This document shows, in pieces, positions 11,856-22,200 of a stretch of 64,000 nucleotides of DNA. A program made the translations under genes and the position numbers. Under the pieces are notes generated by a model. The model was not told the DNA's origin, did not search any database, and saw only the letters and a list, made by a program, of their open reading frames with translations. Origin of the DNA: Chaetorhynchus papuensis (taxonomy: Eukaryota > Chordata > Aves > Passeriformes > Rhipiduridae); NCBI GenBank assembly GCA_013396525.1, contig VWYX01000632.1:196930-260929 (forward strand). The letters are read 5' to 3'. The first letter of the stretch is position 1. Every line of letters starts with the position of its first letter.

Positions 11856-12772
11856 NNNNNNNNNNNNNNNNNNNNNNNNNNNNNNNNNNNNNNNNNNNNN
11901 NNNNNNNNNNNNNNNNNNNNNNNNNNNNNNNNNNNNNNNNNNNNNNNNNNNNNNNNNNNNNNNNNNNNNNNNNNNNNNNNNNNNNNNNNNNNNNNNNNNN
12001 NNNNNNNNNNNNNNNNNNNNNNNNNNNNNNNNNNNNNNNNNNNNNNNNNNNNNNNNNNNNNNNNNNNNNNNNNNNNNNNNNNNNNNNNNNNNNNNNNNNN
12101 NNNNNNNNNNNNNNNNNNNNNNNNNNNNNNNNNNNNNNNNNNNNNNNNNNNNNNNNNNNNNNNNNNNNNNNNNNNNNNNNNNNNNNNNNNNNNNNNNNNN
12201 NNNNNNNNNNNNNNNNNNNNNNNNNNNNNNNNNNNNNNNNNNNNNNNNNNNNNNNNNNNNNNNNNNNNNNNNNNNNNNNNNNNNNNNNNNNNNNNNNNNN
12301 NNNNNNNNNNNNNNNNNNNNNNNNNNNNNNNNNNNNNNNNNNNNNNNNNNNNNNNNNNNNNNNNNNNNNNNNNNNNNNNNNNNNNNNNNNNNNNNNNNNN
12401 NNNNNNNNNNNNNNNNNNNNNNNNNNNNNNNNNNNNNNNNNNNNNNNNNNNNNNNNNNNNNNNNNNNNNNNNNNNNNNNNNNNNNNNNNNNNNNNNNNNN
12501 NNNNNNNNNNNNNNNNNNNNNNNNNNNNNNNNNNNNNNNNNNNNNNNNNNNNNNNNNNNNNNNNNNNNNNNNNNNNNNNNNNNNNNNNNNNNNNNNNNNN
12601 NNNNNNNNNNNNNNNNNNNNNNNNNNNNNNNNNNNNNNNNNNNNNNNNNNNNNNNNNNNNNNNNNNNNNNNNNNNNNNNNNNNNNNNNNNNNNNNNNNNN
12701 NNNNNNNNNNNNNNNNNNNNNNNNNNNNNNNNNNNNNNNNNNNNNNNNNNNNNNNNNNNNNNNNNNNNNNNN
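11856..12772. other. assembly gap (917 N)
   Basis: Run of N starting inside the GAAGA tract. Open frames of 374 and 413 codons that read through the N run are artefacts. Confidence 0.99.
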
Positions 12773-13070
12773 GTTATTCAGAGGATGCTATATACAGAAT
12801 AACAAAACAGATTAAAATATAATGGTTAATAAAAGCATTTATTTCAGGCAAAAGGACTAGATATTTGGTTCAAATATTTCATTCAATTACTATTGCAAAT
12901 AAAGTGATTGAGAAGATAAAGAAATTAAAATATCCATCAAATTAAAACAGATGCAGACCTGTTAATACAGCTAATAATTACTTTTGCAATCACACGTTTT
13001 GACATTGGAAGATTCATGATGCTTTTTTCTTTATTTCTTTATTCTTTGGAAACAATAAATATTTAACCTG
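12773..13070. other. unassigned AT-rich sequence after the gap
   Basis: Nothing recognised. The sequence right of the gap does not continue the GAAGA repeat, so the repeat ends somewhere inside the gap. Confidence 0.5.
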
Positions 13071-13149
13071 TATTATTGGAATTATTATTGGGAGGTTGGC
13101 ATTACCATCATTATTACTATCGTTATTATTATTATTGTTATTATTATTT
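13071..13149. repeat. imperfect (ATT)n microsatellite
   Basis: TATTATT units, interrupted by a short unique patch (13090-13110), lead into TTATTATTATTATTGTTATT at the right. Confidence 0.85.
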
Positions 13150-14785
13150 AAACTATACTCATAAATGTCTGCTGTTTCATCTTATGATGGGAATTAATAA
13201 GACTCTAATTCATCATTTCAACTGTGCCTGCTTATGAAGACACATTTCTCTTGTGGTGGATTTGCTTAATTCCTGTTTTAATTGCCATAAAGAACACACT
13301 TAAAAAGCAAACCCTTTCATAGTATTTGCATTTCTGGTTAGATTTATACTTCATACCATAGGATCAGGTGTGGAGTTTTTTAAATAGATTAGTATGCTAA
13401 TGGCAGAATTGTAGTAGAATTGCATTTAAAATGCTTGGTTATTGCTTCAAAGATTCTATAAGGTTTACTATTTTATGCAAGTATTTATCTGAGAAGTATA
13501 CAGCAAAAGGACAGGTTTTTGTTTATGTAGTAGGGTATATGAATCAAGACCCTAACCATGCCTTCAGAGCTCCTCTAATTCTAGGCATTTTGTCAGCTTG
13601 TTGAAGTTTGTGACAGATGTCATTAAATACTGAGACAATCTTAGCATAAATACTTTATTCTTTTAGAACTTAAAAACTTTAAAAATACAATTTACTGCTA
13701 TTAAAAAATTATGAGACATAATAAATGCAAGCCAATTAGAACTGACTCATATTGGACATTGCCATTCCAACTAAGCATTCATTCATTTGCAGGCAAATTT
13801 CCGTTCATAATATTTTCCCCCCGTAAGTTAAATTGTGCTTAAACAAGTAAATAAAGATTTCATAAACAGCTTTTATTTTCAGTCTGTTTCTCTTCTTTTT
13901 CAAATATATGATAAATGTATTACTTACTGGTTTCAGTATACATTTTTATATGGTTGGTTTAAACATAAATGAATTAACCATAAGTGGTGAATTTTCTCTT
14001 TTTTACACATAATAAATAATGTCTGAAAAAATTTTGGGGATTGTCTAGAGATATGAGTTGCCTCTTTGCTTCCTTCTCTCACAGCACCTAAAGAAATCTT
14101 TTTCTTGAGAGAAGATGCTACATGTTAAATAATTCCCCAGCAACACACCATTTCATGAGCGCAAGGCTTCCTGACACCTCAGCTCCTCGCTTCCCTAAAT
14201 CAGAACCAGATGATGGAGGAATCTTTTGCCTAATCAAAAATATTACTCCAAAGATACACATTCTTTAGCTTAGCTGGACTCAAATGCAGTGGTTTTATGG
14301 TGAAAATACCGAAAGAATAGATTACTATTTTATTTTAAAATTTCTTACTAAGGAAGTTAATAAGAAAAATGCAATAATAACAGTTCTACATGATGCTTAG
14401 CAGCATCAATCTTTCTCACCTTCCCAGAAGCCTTTCTTCTATCTCCAAGTCATGCTGATGTGAAGGGAAGATTTTCCCAGTGGATCTAGGGAAATAAGCA
14501 ACAACATTTTGATTGAAACTCCTGGTGAGGGCAACTCTCATTACAGTCATCCAAGGGATATCTAGAGGCCCTTTGATTTCTTTCCAATGCAAATGAAGTA
14601 TTTTAGTATTTGTAAAAGAACCTGCAAGACATATCCTCTCAACAACAGCTTTAGGAACATTGCTGCATCACATCATTAAATGATTCCCAGAATTTGGGAG
14701 AGCAGAAATGATGAGTTCCTAGGTTACTTCGGGGTGGTATTTTCCTTTATGACAGCTTCTGCCTGGATGCTGATATTCCATTAAA
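13150..14785. other. unassigned AT-rich sequence, nothing identified
   Basis: Unique-looking AT-rich DNA with no supported gene. An octamer ATTTGCAT is at 13324-13331 and its complement is at 14587-14594. Confidence 0.55.
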
Positions 14786-14789
14786 TCTT

Positions 14790-15285
14790 ATTTTCTTTTC
14801 AAAACGTGTACCACAGCCTTGAGTGCAAAAATGGCCTCATTTGCTGCCTCCTCTCCCACAGGGATATAGCTGCTGGTGTTCAAGGTTAGAGATGATATGA
14901 CACTCCTGTGTAGCCATGGATCAGATTTATGTTTGAAGAGTGAGAATGAGCTGTGAGAAGCCTTGTGTGGATCTGGCCCCCTCCTCCCTACACTCTGGAG
15001 TTGTACTTGAGCTTGAATGGTGATCCTGACATGCTGACTGCCTGTGTTGACCTCGGACCTCATTGCTGCAGTCTTGTGTGGCAGTCAGAGAGCTGTTGGT
15101 TGCACCCAACTGACATCACCAGACACGCTCTGCTCTTGTTCAGTGCTGTGGGTCTGTGTCGCTGCTGCTGAGGGCACTGCCCTGCTTGCTTGCTGTCACT
15201 CTTGGCTCCTGGTCCCCAGCTTTTCTGGAGCAATCCACTCCTGCTGCTCCCTGGGAATGTCAAGTAAACTAAAATAATAAATATA
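14790..15285. other. GC-richer block of unknown origin
   Basis: This half-kilobase is clearly richer in G and C than its flanks. It has several overlapping open frames of 60-91 codons on both strands, and AATAAA lies near its right edge (about 15276). No protein motif is visible and the frames conflict. A decayed LTR in plus orientation is the simplest guess, but I do not recognise the family and see no TG...CA borders. Confidence 0.4.
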
Positions 15286-16484
15286 TCTTCCTTTTCTTCA
15301 CAATAATATGAATACTGTGAAAGTACTTGCAACCTTTGGACAAAATGTGGTATCTCTTACTAATTCAGATAATATGATGTAAATGACTAAAGAAGCCTAT
15401 TTTCTATTTTGGATGTAACCTTAGCAGCCAGTCTGGGTATATGTGCAAAATAGGGTCTAGGGCTCTTAATGTTTGGGGTTTTTTTTCGTTTGTTGGGTTT
15501 GTTTAGGTTGGAGAGGTTTGGAGGGGAGAATTTTTTTCTGTGTGTTTGTTAGTGTTTTGTGGTTTGTTGTGCTCTTGGTGTTATGTTTAACATTATGAGT
15601 TCAAAGTGATTTTTTAAACAAAGAAATAAATTAGAATGGAACTTCTAAATCCTACTCAGTGAAAATGTGGACCACATTTATTCTAATGAAGGAGCCAGTT
15701 TTAGTTCTGAAGCAGACTTCAGCTACTGTGGAATAACTTAATTAAAGCCACCCCAGTCCCTCAGTAGATCTGCTCAGGGAGAAAATTTAACTGTGGTAGA
15801 ACCAATAACATTTTATGTCCTTAAGAACATAATGAAAAAAATGCTTTAAATATGAGTCTTATTACTGGGTTCACTCAGAAGTCATATACAATCAGAACAA
15901 TGGTCTTTAAAACACGAAAATAAAATGAAATATTATTTAACAGTAAGTATTATAGTAATCATATCTGAGTGTGTAGGGAGAAAAATGTGCTTAAAGTACT
16001 GTTACAGTTTAGTCATGTATTAATTCTATTTGACAGTATCCACACTATCTACTTTTATTCTCACTTACGAAAATAATTTGATGGTGTGAATCTTGGTAGA
16101 AAATTAATTTCACATCCTCAGACTTATTTTATGATGCACCAAAATATGTCTGTGACAAAGTCAACTTCATTTTAAGGGACTTCAGTGACAGTCTTTGAAC
16201 ACTACATCATGCTATGAAGCAGCAGATAAAAATATAGCAAGTCTTATATAATGAATCAGATATAGCATATATTTGCTTGGGTCAATTTGTTAGATCTAGC
16301 CAAATGGCTCAAAGACCTCAGACAAATCATTTGATCGAAATCAGCAGTGCAAAAACATGTATTTATATTCTCAAGAAATTAAAGAATAAAAGCCAAATGA
16401 CAAAAACCCAAAGGTTTTACTTTAAACTGTGAACTTTAAAATCTGAACTGTGTTCATTTTACAATTTAAATAGTTTTGAAATAT
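15286..16484. other. unassigned sequence with a GT-rich stretch
   Basis: Mostly AT-rich unique DNA. At about 15472-15580 the plus strand is almost free of C and rich in G and T (GTTTGTTGGGTTTGTTTAGG and similar), a low-complexity patch. Confidence 0.55.
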
Positions 16485-16489
16485 AACAA
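16485..16489 (+). repeat. left target-site duplication AACAA
   Basis: Identical to 17144-17148, immediately outside the TG and CA ends of the solo LTR. Confidence 0.85.
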
Positions 16490-17143
16490 TGTCTTGGGGT
16501 GACTTAATGATGTGTATCTCCTATCGCATATCCCCTACCACAGACATAAATCCTGTGCCTTTCTGTGCCTTTAAAACTGGGTACTAGAGAAAGAAAAAAA
16601 AAGTCAGACGAACTTTTCAAAGCAGTTTGTGCTCCAAGGACACAGAGATAGCCTCTGCGGTGGCAAGAGCGGAGGAAAGCACCTTCCTGCTTTTTCCCAG
16701 CTCTTGGCTCCTTTACTCAGGAGAGAGACAGAGAGTTAAACTCCTTTGCTTTTCAGCTAGTCTGCAAGCTGAGGCAAGAAAGTTGGTTTTTTTCTTCCGT
16801 GGGACTTCAGCTTCTTCTTCGTCTCTTCTATTCAGAACTTTCCAACGAGGCCCAGAGGGGGCCCCGGGCTGACCCAGCTCTGAAGAGGGGAGGGAGAGAG
16901 AGACCACACCCAAAGAAAGGACTCTAAAATCTTCCCAGGTTTCTCTCCACAGTGAGAGGTTTTATTATTTAGCATTATTATTCTTTTCCCATTTTGCATT
17001 GTGTCTACTAAATAAATAACTTTTTTTCTTTCCACCGAGGAAAATTCTTTCTGAACCTGGTCGGAGAGGGGTGGCTGTAACCTGCCTTCTATCAGAAGAC
17101 GTTCATTTTTGATGTTCCTCTGAATTTGTCTCAAACCAGGACA
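16490..17143 (+). mobile_element. solo LTR of an endogenous retrovirus (ERVL-like)
   Basis: A 654-bp LTR with well-defined borders. It begins TGTCTTGG and ends CCAGGACA, an inverted pair that matches at 7 of 8 positions. It is flanked on both sides by the 5-bp direct repeat AACAA (16485-16489 and 17144-17148). A 5-bp duplication is usual for ERVL-type elements in birds. A poly(A) signal AATAAA is at 17011-17016, which sets the plus orientation. GC-rich U3/R sequence contrasts with the AT-rich flanks. No internal retroviral sequence is attached, so this is the product of LTR-LTR recombination. Open frames at 16627-16872 and on the minus strand are incidental. Confidence 0.88.
17011..17016 (+). 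promoter_or_regulatory. LTR polyadenylation signal AATAAA
   Basis: Canonical hexamer 127 bp before the LTR right end. Its position fits the R region of the LTR. Confidence 0.7.
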
Positions 17144-17148
17144 AACAA
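17144..17148 (+). repeat. right target-site duplication AACAA
   Basis: Matches 16485-16489. Confidence 0.85.
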
Positions 17149-17554
17149 CAACCTGCAAAAATCACAATTTCATTATGGACAATTGGTAAATTATAAAAGC
17201 GCTACATTTGAAAAATCAATTACCTATGGTGCATTGATGTCCATGTTTCCTTCTTCTTGCAAATCCTGGGCCACATTTGATGTTAGAAAAACATGTCTTT
17301 GTTAGTTACAGACCAAATCCAGATGTCTGACAGAGGTGAAGCTGCTGCAGGTCCATGTGCACAGGTACAAATAGTAGCAAGGCTGAGCACACACACACCG
17401 TACACAGATATTCAGTTTGTGTGCACATGGCCACAACATCAGCCACACTGATCAACATAGGCAGGCACACTCAACTCACACCAACACAAACTGCACCAGT
17501 GGCTACATCCTGATCCCATCTCTGGCTGAATTTGATGTAGATCTGTTAGTGGAA
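17149..17554. other. unassigned sequence, nothing identified
   Basis: Sequence between the solo LTR and the TA/CATA-rich tract. Cytosine and ACAC-rich toward 17380-17500. No gene or known repeat seen. Confidence 0.5.
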
Positions 17555-17652
17555 AACAAAATATATTTACACATGTATACATATATTTTTGTATATATAC
17601 AAAACCACATATATGAACACATATATTTATAAACATTTACATAAATATATAA
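17555..17652. repeat. TA/CATA-rich low-complexity tract (left part)
   Basis: Irregular mixture of ATATAT, ACATATAT and GTATATAT units. A similar tract (18121-18165) lies on the other side of the CR1 copy, as if one tract had been split by the insertion. Confidence 0.65.
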
Positions 17653-18120
17653 ACCTTGAATACTGTGTGCAGTTTTAATCTCTACAATATAAAAAAGACA
17701 TTCAGCTATTAGAGACCATCCAAAGGAGAGTGATGAGGATGTTGAAGGGCCTTGAGGGGAAGCTGCATGAGGGGTGGCTAAGGTCACTTGGTCTGTTCAG
17801 CCTGAAGGAGACTGAAGGGAGACCTCAATGCCATCTACAACTTCCTCACAAGGAGAAGAGGAGAGGCAGACAGTGATCTCTTCTCTCTGGTGCCCAGTGA
17901 CAGGACCCAAGGGAATGGTCTGAAGTTGTATCAGGGGAGGTTTAGTTGGATATCAGGAAATGGTTCTTTACCCAGGGAAGTGGTCACAGCACCAAGCTTG
18001 GCAGAGATCAAGAAGACTTTGGATAGTACTCTCAGGCTCAATAATCCTGGGGATGTTGTTATGTAGAGACAGGAGCTGGACTCAAGACGCCCTTCCAATG
18101 CAGCATATTCTGTGAGATGA
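17653..18120 (+). mobile_element. CR1 LINE 3' end (ORF2 C-terminus and 3' UTR)
   Basis: A 5'-truncated CR1 in sense orientation. It starts with CTTGAATACTGTGTGCAGTT, the DNA for the LEYCVQ segment of ORF2. It passes GTCTGTTCAGCCTGAAGGAG and GGTGCCCAGTGACAGGACC, and ends with the UTR pattern GGAGCTGGACTCAAG, CCCTTCCAATGC and one tail unit ATTCTGTG. Frameshifts and stops break the frame throughout. The subfamily differs from the copies at 42-48 kb in its UTR. Confidence 0.88.
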
Positions 18121-18165
18121 ATGCATGTACACATATGCATATGTACATACACATGAATATGTATG
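18121..18165. repeat. CATA/TACA-rich low-complexity tract (right part)
   Basis: Alternating purine/pyrimidine sequence (TGTACACATATGCATATG and similar) directly after the CR1 tail, comparable to 17555-17652. Confidence 0.6.
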
Positions 18166-18752
18166 ATGTAGAACCCTTCAGCATCTTGGCTCAGAAACCC
18201 TGCTGAATCAGTATCTACTCCTTTTATCCCAGTCACTCCATTTGCAATCTCCTGCACATAGGAACACCCAGGGCCGGAGGCTCACACACAGACACACCCA
18301 CAATGGACCTCCCAGTAGCTTGCCTTTGGTATGCAGTCCATCGAGGAGCCTAGCCCAGATCCTTGCTCTTCTGAAGTGATTAATATTTAGGGACACACAC
18401 ACACGTGTGCATGCAATCATGTCTCTGAATCAACCACCAGACACCTCAGTTTCTCCAGCAGCTGGCCAGGACTCCTTTTGGCGCTCTGACAACCAGCCTC
18501 CTCTGCACTATCAGCCTTGAAAAAAACCCCAAAAGTTTCCCTGGCTCCCAGACCTTCTCAGCTACTTCCTGGCTAGCCCAGCTTGATCTTTGCCAGTGTC
18601 CACATGCCTACTTGCACACTCATTCCAGGTGCTGGCACCACCAACACTCAGGCCTCTGGCCACTGGTCTAACTCCAGCTGGTTGCACTGTACAGACACTT
18701 GCACACAGAAGAGAGAGGCCTTTGATCAGGCCTCTAACAACTAGATATGGAA

Positions 18753-18758
18753 TTTAAT
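18753..18758 (-). promoter_or_regulatory. probable LTR polyadenylation signal ATTAAA
   Basis: Variant hexamer on the minus strand, about 90 nt downstream of the TATA box. Confidence 0.4.
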
Positions 18759-18839
18759 AACATGTTGGAAGATACTGCTGCTCAGGCATGGAGTGTAGCC
18801 AGACAAGTGTCGTGATCAGCAATCTACTTTCTTCAGCCA

Positions 18840-18854
18840 CCCCCTTTTATACCC
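18840..18854 (-). promoter_or_regulatory. TATA box of the minus-strand LTR
   Basis: The minus strand reads GGGTATAAAAGGGGG, the best core-promoter match that I noticed in the window. Confidence 0.55.
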
Positions 18855-19246
18855 TTAGTCCTCTGTTTTCCCATGTTTGTTTTTCCCCAAACCACTGAGA
18901 TTCCTCCCTTTCTCCTCCTTTTTTTCCCTTCACTAAACATAACAGAATAATAGTAGTATGTTCCTCAAATATTCATTCCCTACAGGTGTCCCAGATCCCC
19001 CAATTAGGGAGTGACTGCCACTTATTCTGTAAAATGATGGGAGAACCATTCCTTTTGACTCAGAACATGAGACCTACATCTGGACACTAGGGCTAAGGTT
19101 CTCCTGAGCCTTCTTTTCCTGATGCAGTCCCTGGGATTTCCCCACTTTCCATTTGTGTCCTTGTGGTCGTTTTTTTATTGTGTGCCGGTATGCAACCTAA
19201 CAAAGTTCCTCGGGAGGAGTCAGGTATGTGTGAAAAATACTACACA

Positions 19247-22200
19247 CCAGAAACAAGAGTCACAAGCATTTTTCTTTAATTTTATTACAGACAAAAATTG
19301 AGCCTATATAGCCTTTCCTATATGAAGTAGGAAAAAATTGTTCTTATACAACCAAATTGCTTTAAATTTTAACACTTTACATTGGTAGATCTGTAGTGAT
19401 GAACCAAGAAGTGCTTTCAGTATGCTGAGACCTCTTGGTTTATCTGGTAGTAGTGCTGTCAGCAGAATGCAATGCAAGGTAAGATACACACAAACAAATG
19501 GAGAAGCATAGAGCAGTTATCTGTGTCAGATGCAGCAGCATAAACAAATTAAAAAGAATCTGAAAGAAACAACAACAACAACAACAAACGAACTTAAAAG
19601 ACATTTCAACCATGCACAAATATAAGAAACTCAAAATTATTGTTTCAGTCATGACAGTCTTGTACCAGATACACAAAGGAAAAAAATGAGAACATTAAAA
19701 CAGAGCCAGTTTTCCACAGAACTGTACAAATTGCTTCATTAGTTCATCATCAAAGAGAAGAGGTATTCCAGTTTCATCCCTAGCTAGACAAATTCCCTTT
19801 TCAATTTCTAAATTCTCCTGCCAGTGTCTTTTTTTAAGCTGTTTAGAATACCTGCTGATTGAATCTAATCTTGCATCCTGGTGTTTAGCTGTGTTCCAGA
19901 TGCTGTAGTTCCTGAATTTGTTCCTCTTGAGTGGAACCTTACGTTCTGCATTAAAATTTTACTTTGTGCAATGAATAGGATAACTATCAGACTCAGGACA
20001 GAATTAATGTCAGCATGCAATGATCAGAGATTCCTCTAAAATAGGTAATAAAATCATTCACCAGTATTTGGACCTGTTCAGATCTCTACCTGTGTTTCTT
20101 ACCCATTCCCCTACCCTGCTGAGAAGTTTTAAGAAAAAATGTGGGTTAAAGTAATATATGGATGAAGATTGTTTTCCTGTTCTGAATTACATATTTACAT
20201 GCATTGTGGGCATAAGCCAACCTTAACCTAGTCTTTTCAGATCTGCAGGACCTTTTTTTTAATGATTTTTATTTTATGCAGCTCGTCCTAGAGATAACAT
20301 TTTCTGAGCTTCTGTACCTAAAATTGTTGTTGGGTCACATATCAGAAAATAGTTATGTTTTTACATTATTTAAAAATCACAATTAAATGCATTTATCATG
20401 TTTTGCTTTAAAAATTTATTTGTATATGTAATTTCATGTAAAGCACATAACATCATATTCCTTCATCTTTTTTGACAGGAAGGGTATTTTTTTCTACTCA
20501 TGAAACATTATGTCCCCAGTCACTCATTGCTTATTATAATTTCTACATGTACTTTGTTTTAGTGTGGCCAAACCTTTCCATTAAACAGGATAAGAGTAAT
20601 AATCATTCCCAATCCAGAATTACAAAAGAATTTGAGAAGTAATTTCATCTACTCTGTGGTGTCCAGCACTACTTCCTCCTTTTTCATTAAGCAAGAATTA
20701 CATCTTCTCTTTGTCACGGAGATGTTTTCATATCACACACACTTTCCTTCTCATGGTCTCCCAGATAGAAATTGAAACTTGTACAAGTTTTTCCCAACCT
20801 TAGTCAACAGAAAGGGCTGTTTGCTGTTAAATGTTTATTTCAGTTTGTCAGGCCTTCAATATAGATGGCATTTGCAGATTTTAATTTAAAACAAATAGAC
20901 AACAGTCACCTCATCCCTAAAGAATGATTAAAACAAGCTAAAACCAACAAAAGACGAGCAAGTCTAGAGAAGAATTTGCACTATTAGGTTAGTTCAAAGC
21001 TCATGGCCTTTTACTAGTAATGGAAAAAAATCACTGTTATTAGACTACAATCAAAAGAGGCTGAAGACAGGAATTTAGATCTTGGAATGAATTCCTAACA
21101 TCTTTTCCTTAAAGTAAAACTATACAGTAACAGTCATTTATTCTGCTGAAGTGTCATCTGGCTTATAGTATATCTTGACTCCAAACACCTGTGGAGAAGG
21201 CAACCTGTCAGAAAGGAGCCTAGTTGTAAGTGATTTCTATACAAGCCAGTAAGTGTCACCTGCTTCTGAGGCCAGGGAGGTATCCCTAGTTCACCTTTGT
21301 TCGTCAGTAAAGGCAAAGTAGTGTGTACTGCTTCCCTGAACCTTAAATCATCCATATTCCCTGCCACACTGAAAACATGCTGTAATTAGGAAAAATGTTT
21401 TTCTTACATGGTTTGAGGTTTGCTCTAATCTGGTTCTTATGGTAGGATATTATTTTGAATTATCTTTGGGTATTTTAAAACATATTGCTTACAGGTTGAC
21501 CAAACATTCTTACTCCATAAAGTGATGAAGAATTATACAGGATCTCAGTAAAGTGAGGCTTTGGAGGCAAGGTTTGATATTCATAATATACTCATGACTC
21601 CGGGCTTTTCTTTGGTTTGATTTCTATTTTACTTTGGATATCGCTTTGGATATCCCTCTATTTTTGTCCTATGGATTGATTACCTATTTTCAGCTGGAAT
21701 GCATGCAGTAGGCTGTTGTACAACACCTTCAGCTTAGTTTAATTGAAAACAAATTAATGTCATGTGCTCTGACACTGCTCATTGTTGCATACTGAAATGC
21801 ACTAAAAGTACATGACCATTAAGTTTTTAATTTGAACCAGCAATGCATTTTTTAAACAGTTCTTCCAGTTGTCCATTTACTGAGCTCTGATTTTCATTGT
21901 AGAAACTCAGAAATTACAGTCTGGTTCCTTTATATTGAAAATGTGCTGCTAACAACTTTCAGTTCACAGGGCAAGACTAGAACTAATTTAAAAACCTCCA
22001 TGACCTTCAGCAACTTTCATAAAGTTAAAACTTCCAAAACATTTGTAGTATTTGCATTAGATTCTCAGCTGCAACTACTCTGCTTTGCATACTGATTCCT
22101 GGATGTCCCACACTATTTGCTAATACAGATATTTCATACATTTAATTCTGCCAGATTTGCTTGAAAAATACACTCCTCGTCTGAACTAAAACACTATGCA

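Larger units (their letters stand above)
18166..19246 (-). mobile_element. probable endogenous retrovirus LTR block, minus strand
   Basis: About 1.1 kb of GC-richer DNA that reads as an LTR on the minus strand. A strong TATA box, GGGTATAAAAGGGGG, occurs at 18840-18854. About 90 bases downstream on the same strand is ATTAAA (18753-18758), a usual variant poly(A) signal. This TATA-to-poly(A) spacing fits the promoter and R region of an avian LTR. The right end (plus strand ...CTACACA at 19246) would make the LTR begin TGTGTAG. The left edge is not fixed, and I found no clear target duplication. The lower-coordinate part (about 18170-18600), with an ACACAC patch at 18393-18406, could be U5 or flanking retroviral leader. 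No gag, pol or env segment recognised. Confidence 0.5.

Noticed and set aside
11574..12815. Open frames of 374 and 413 codons across the N run
   Set aside because: They exist only because N codons are read as open, and the real part is a translation of the GAAGA microsatellite.
16627..16872. 81-codon frame as a gene
   Set aside because: It lies entirely inside the bounded solo LTR, which is non-coding.
20984..21040. Mariner-like terminal sequence (TTAGGTTAGTTCAAAG)
   Set aside because: It resembles mariner ends, but I found no matching inverted end within a reasonable distance and similarity is short.
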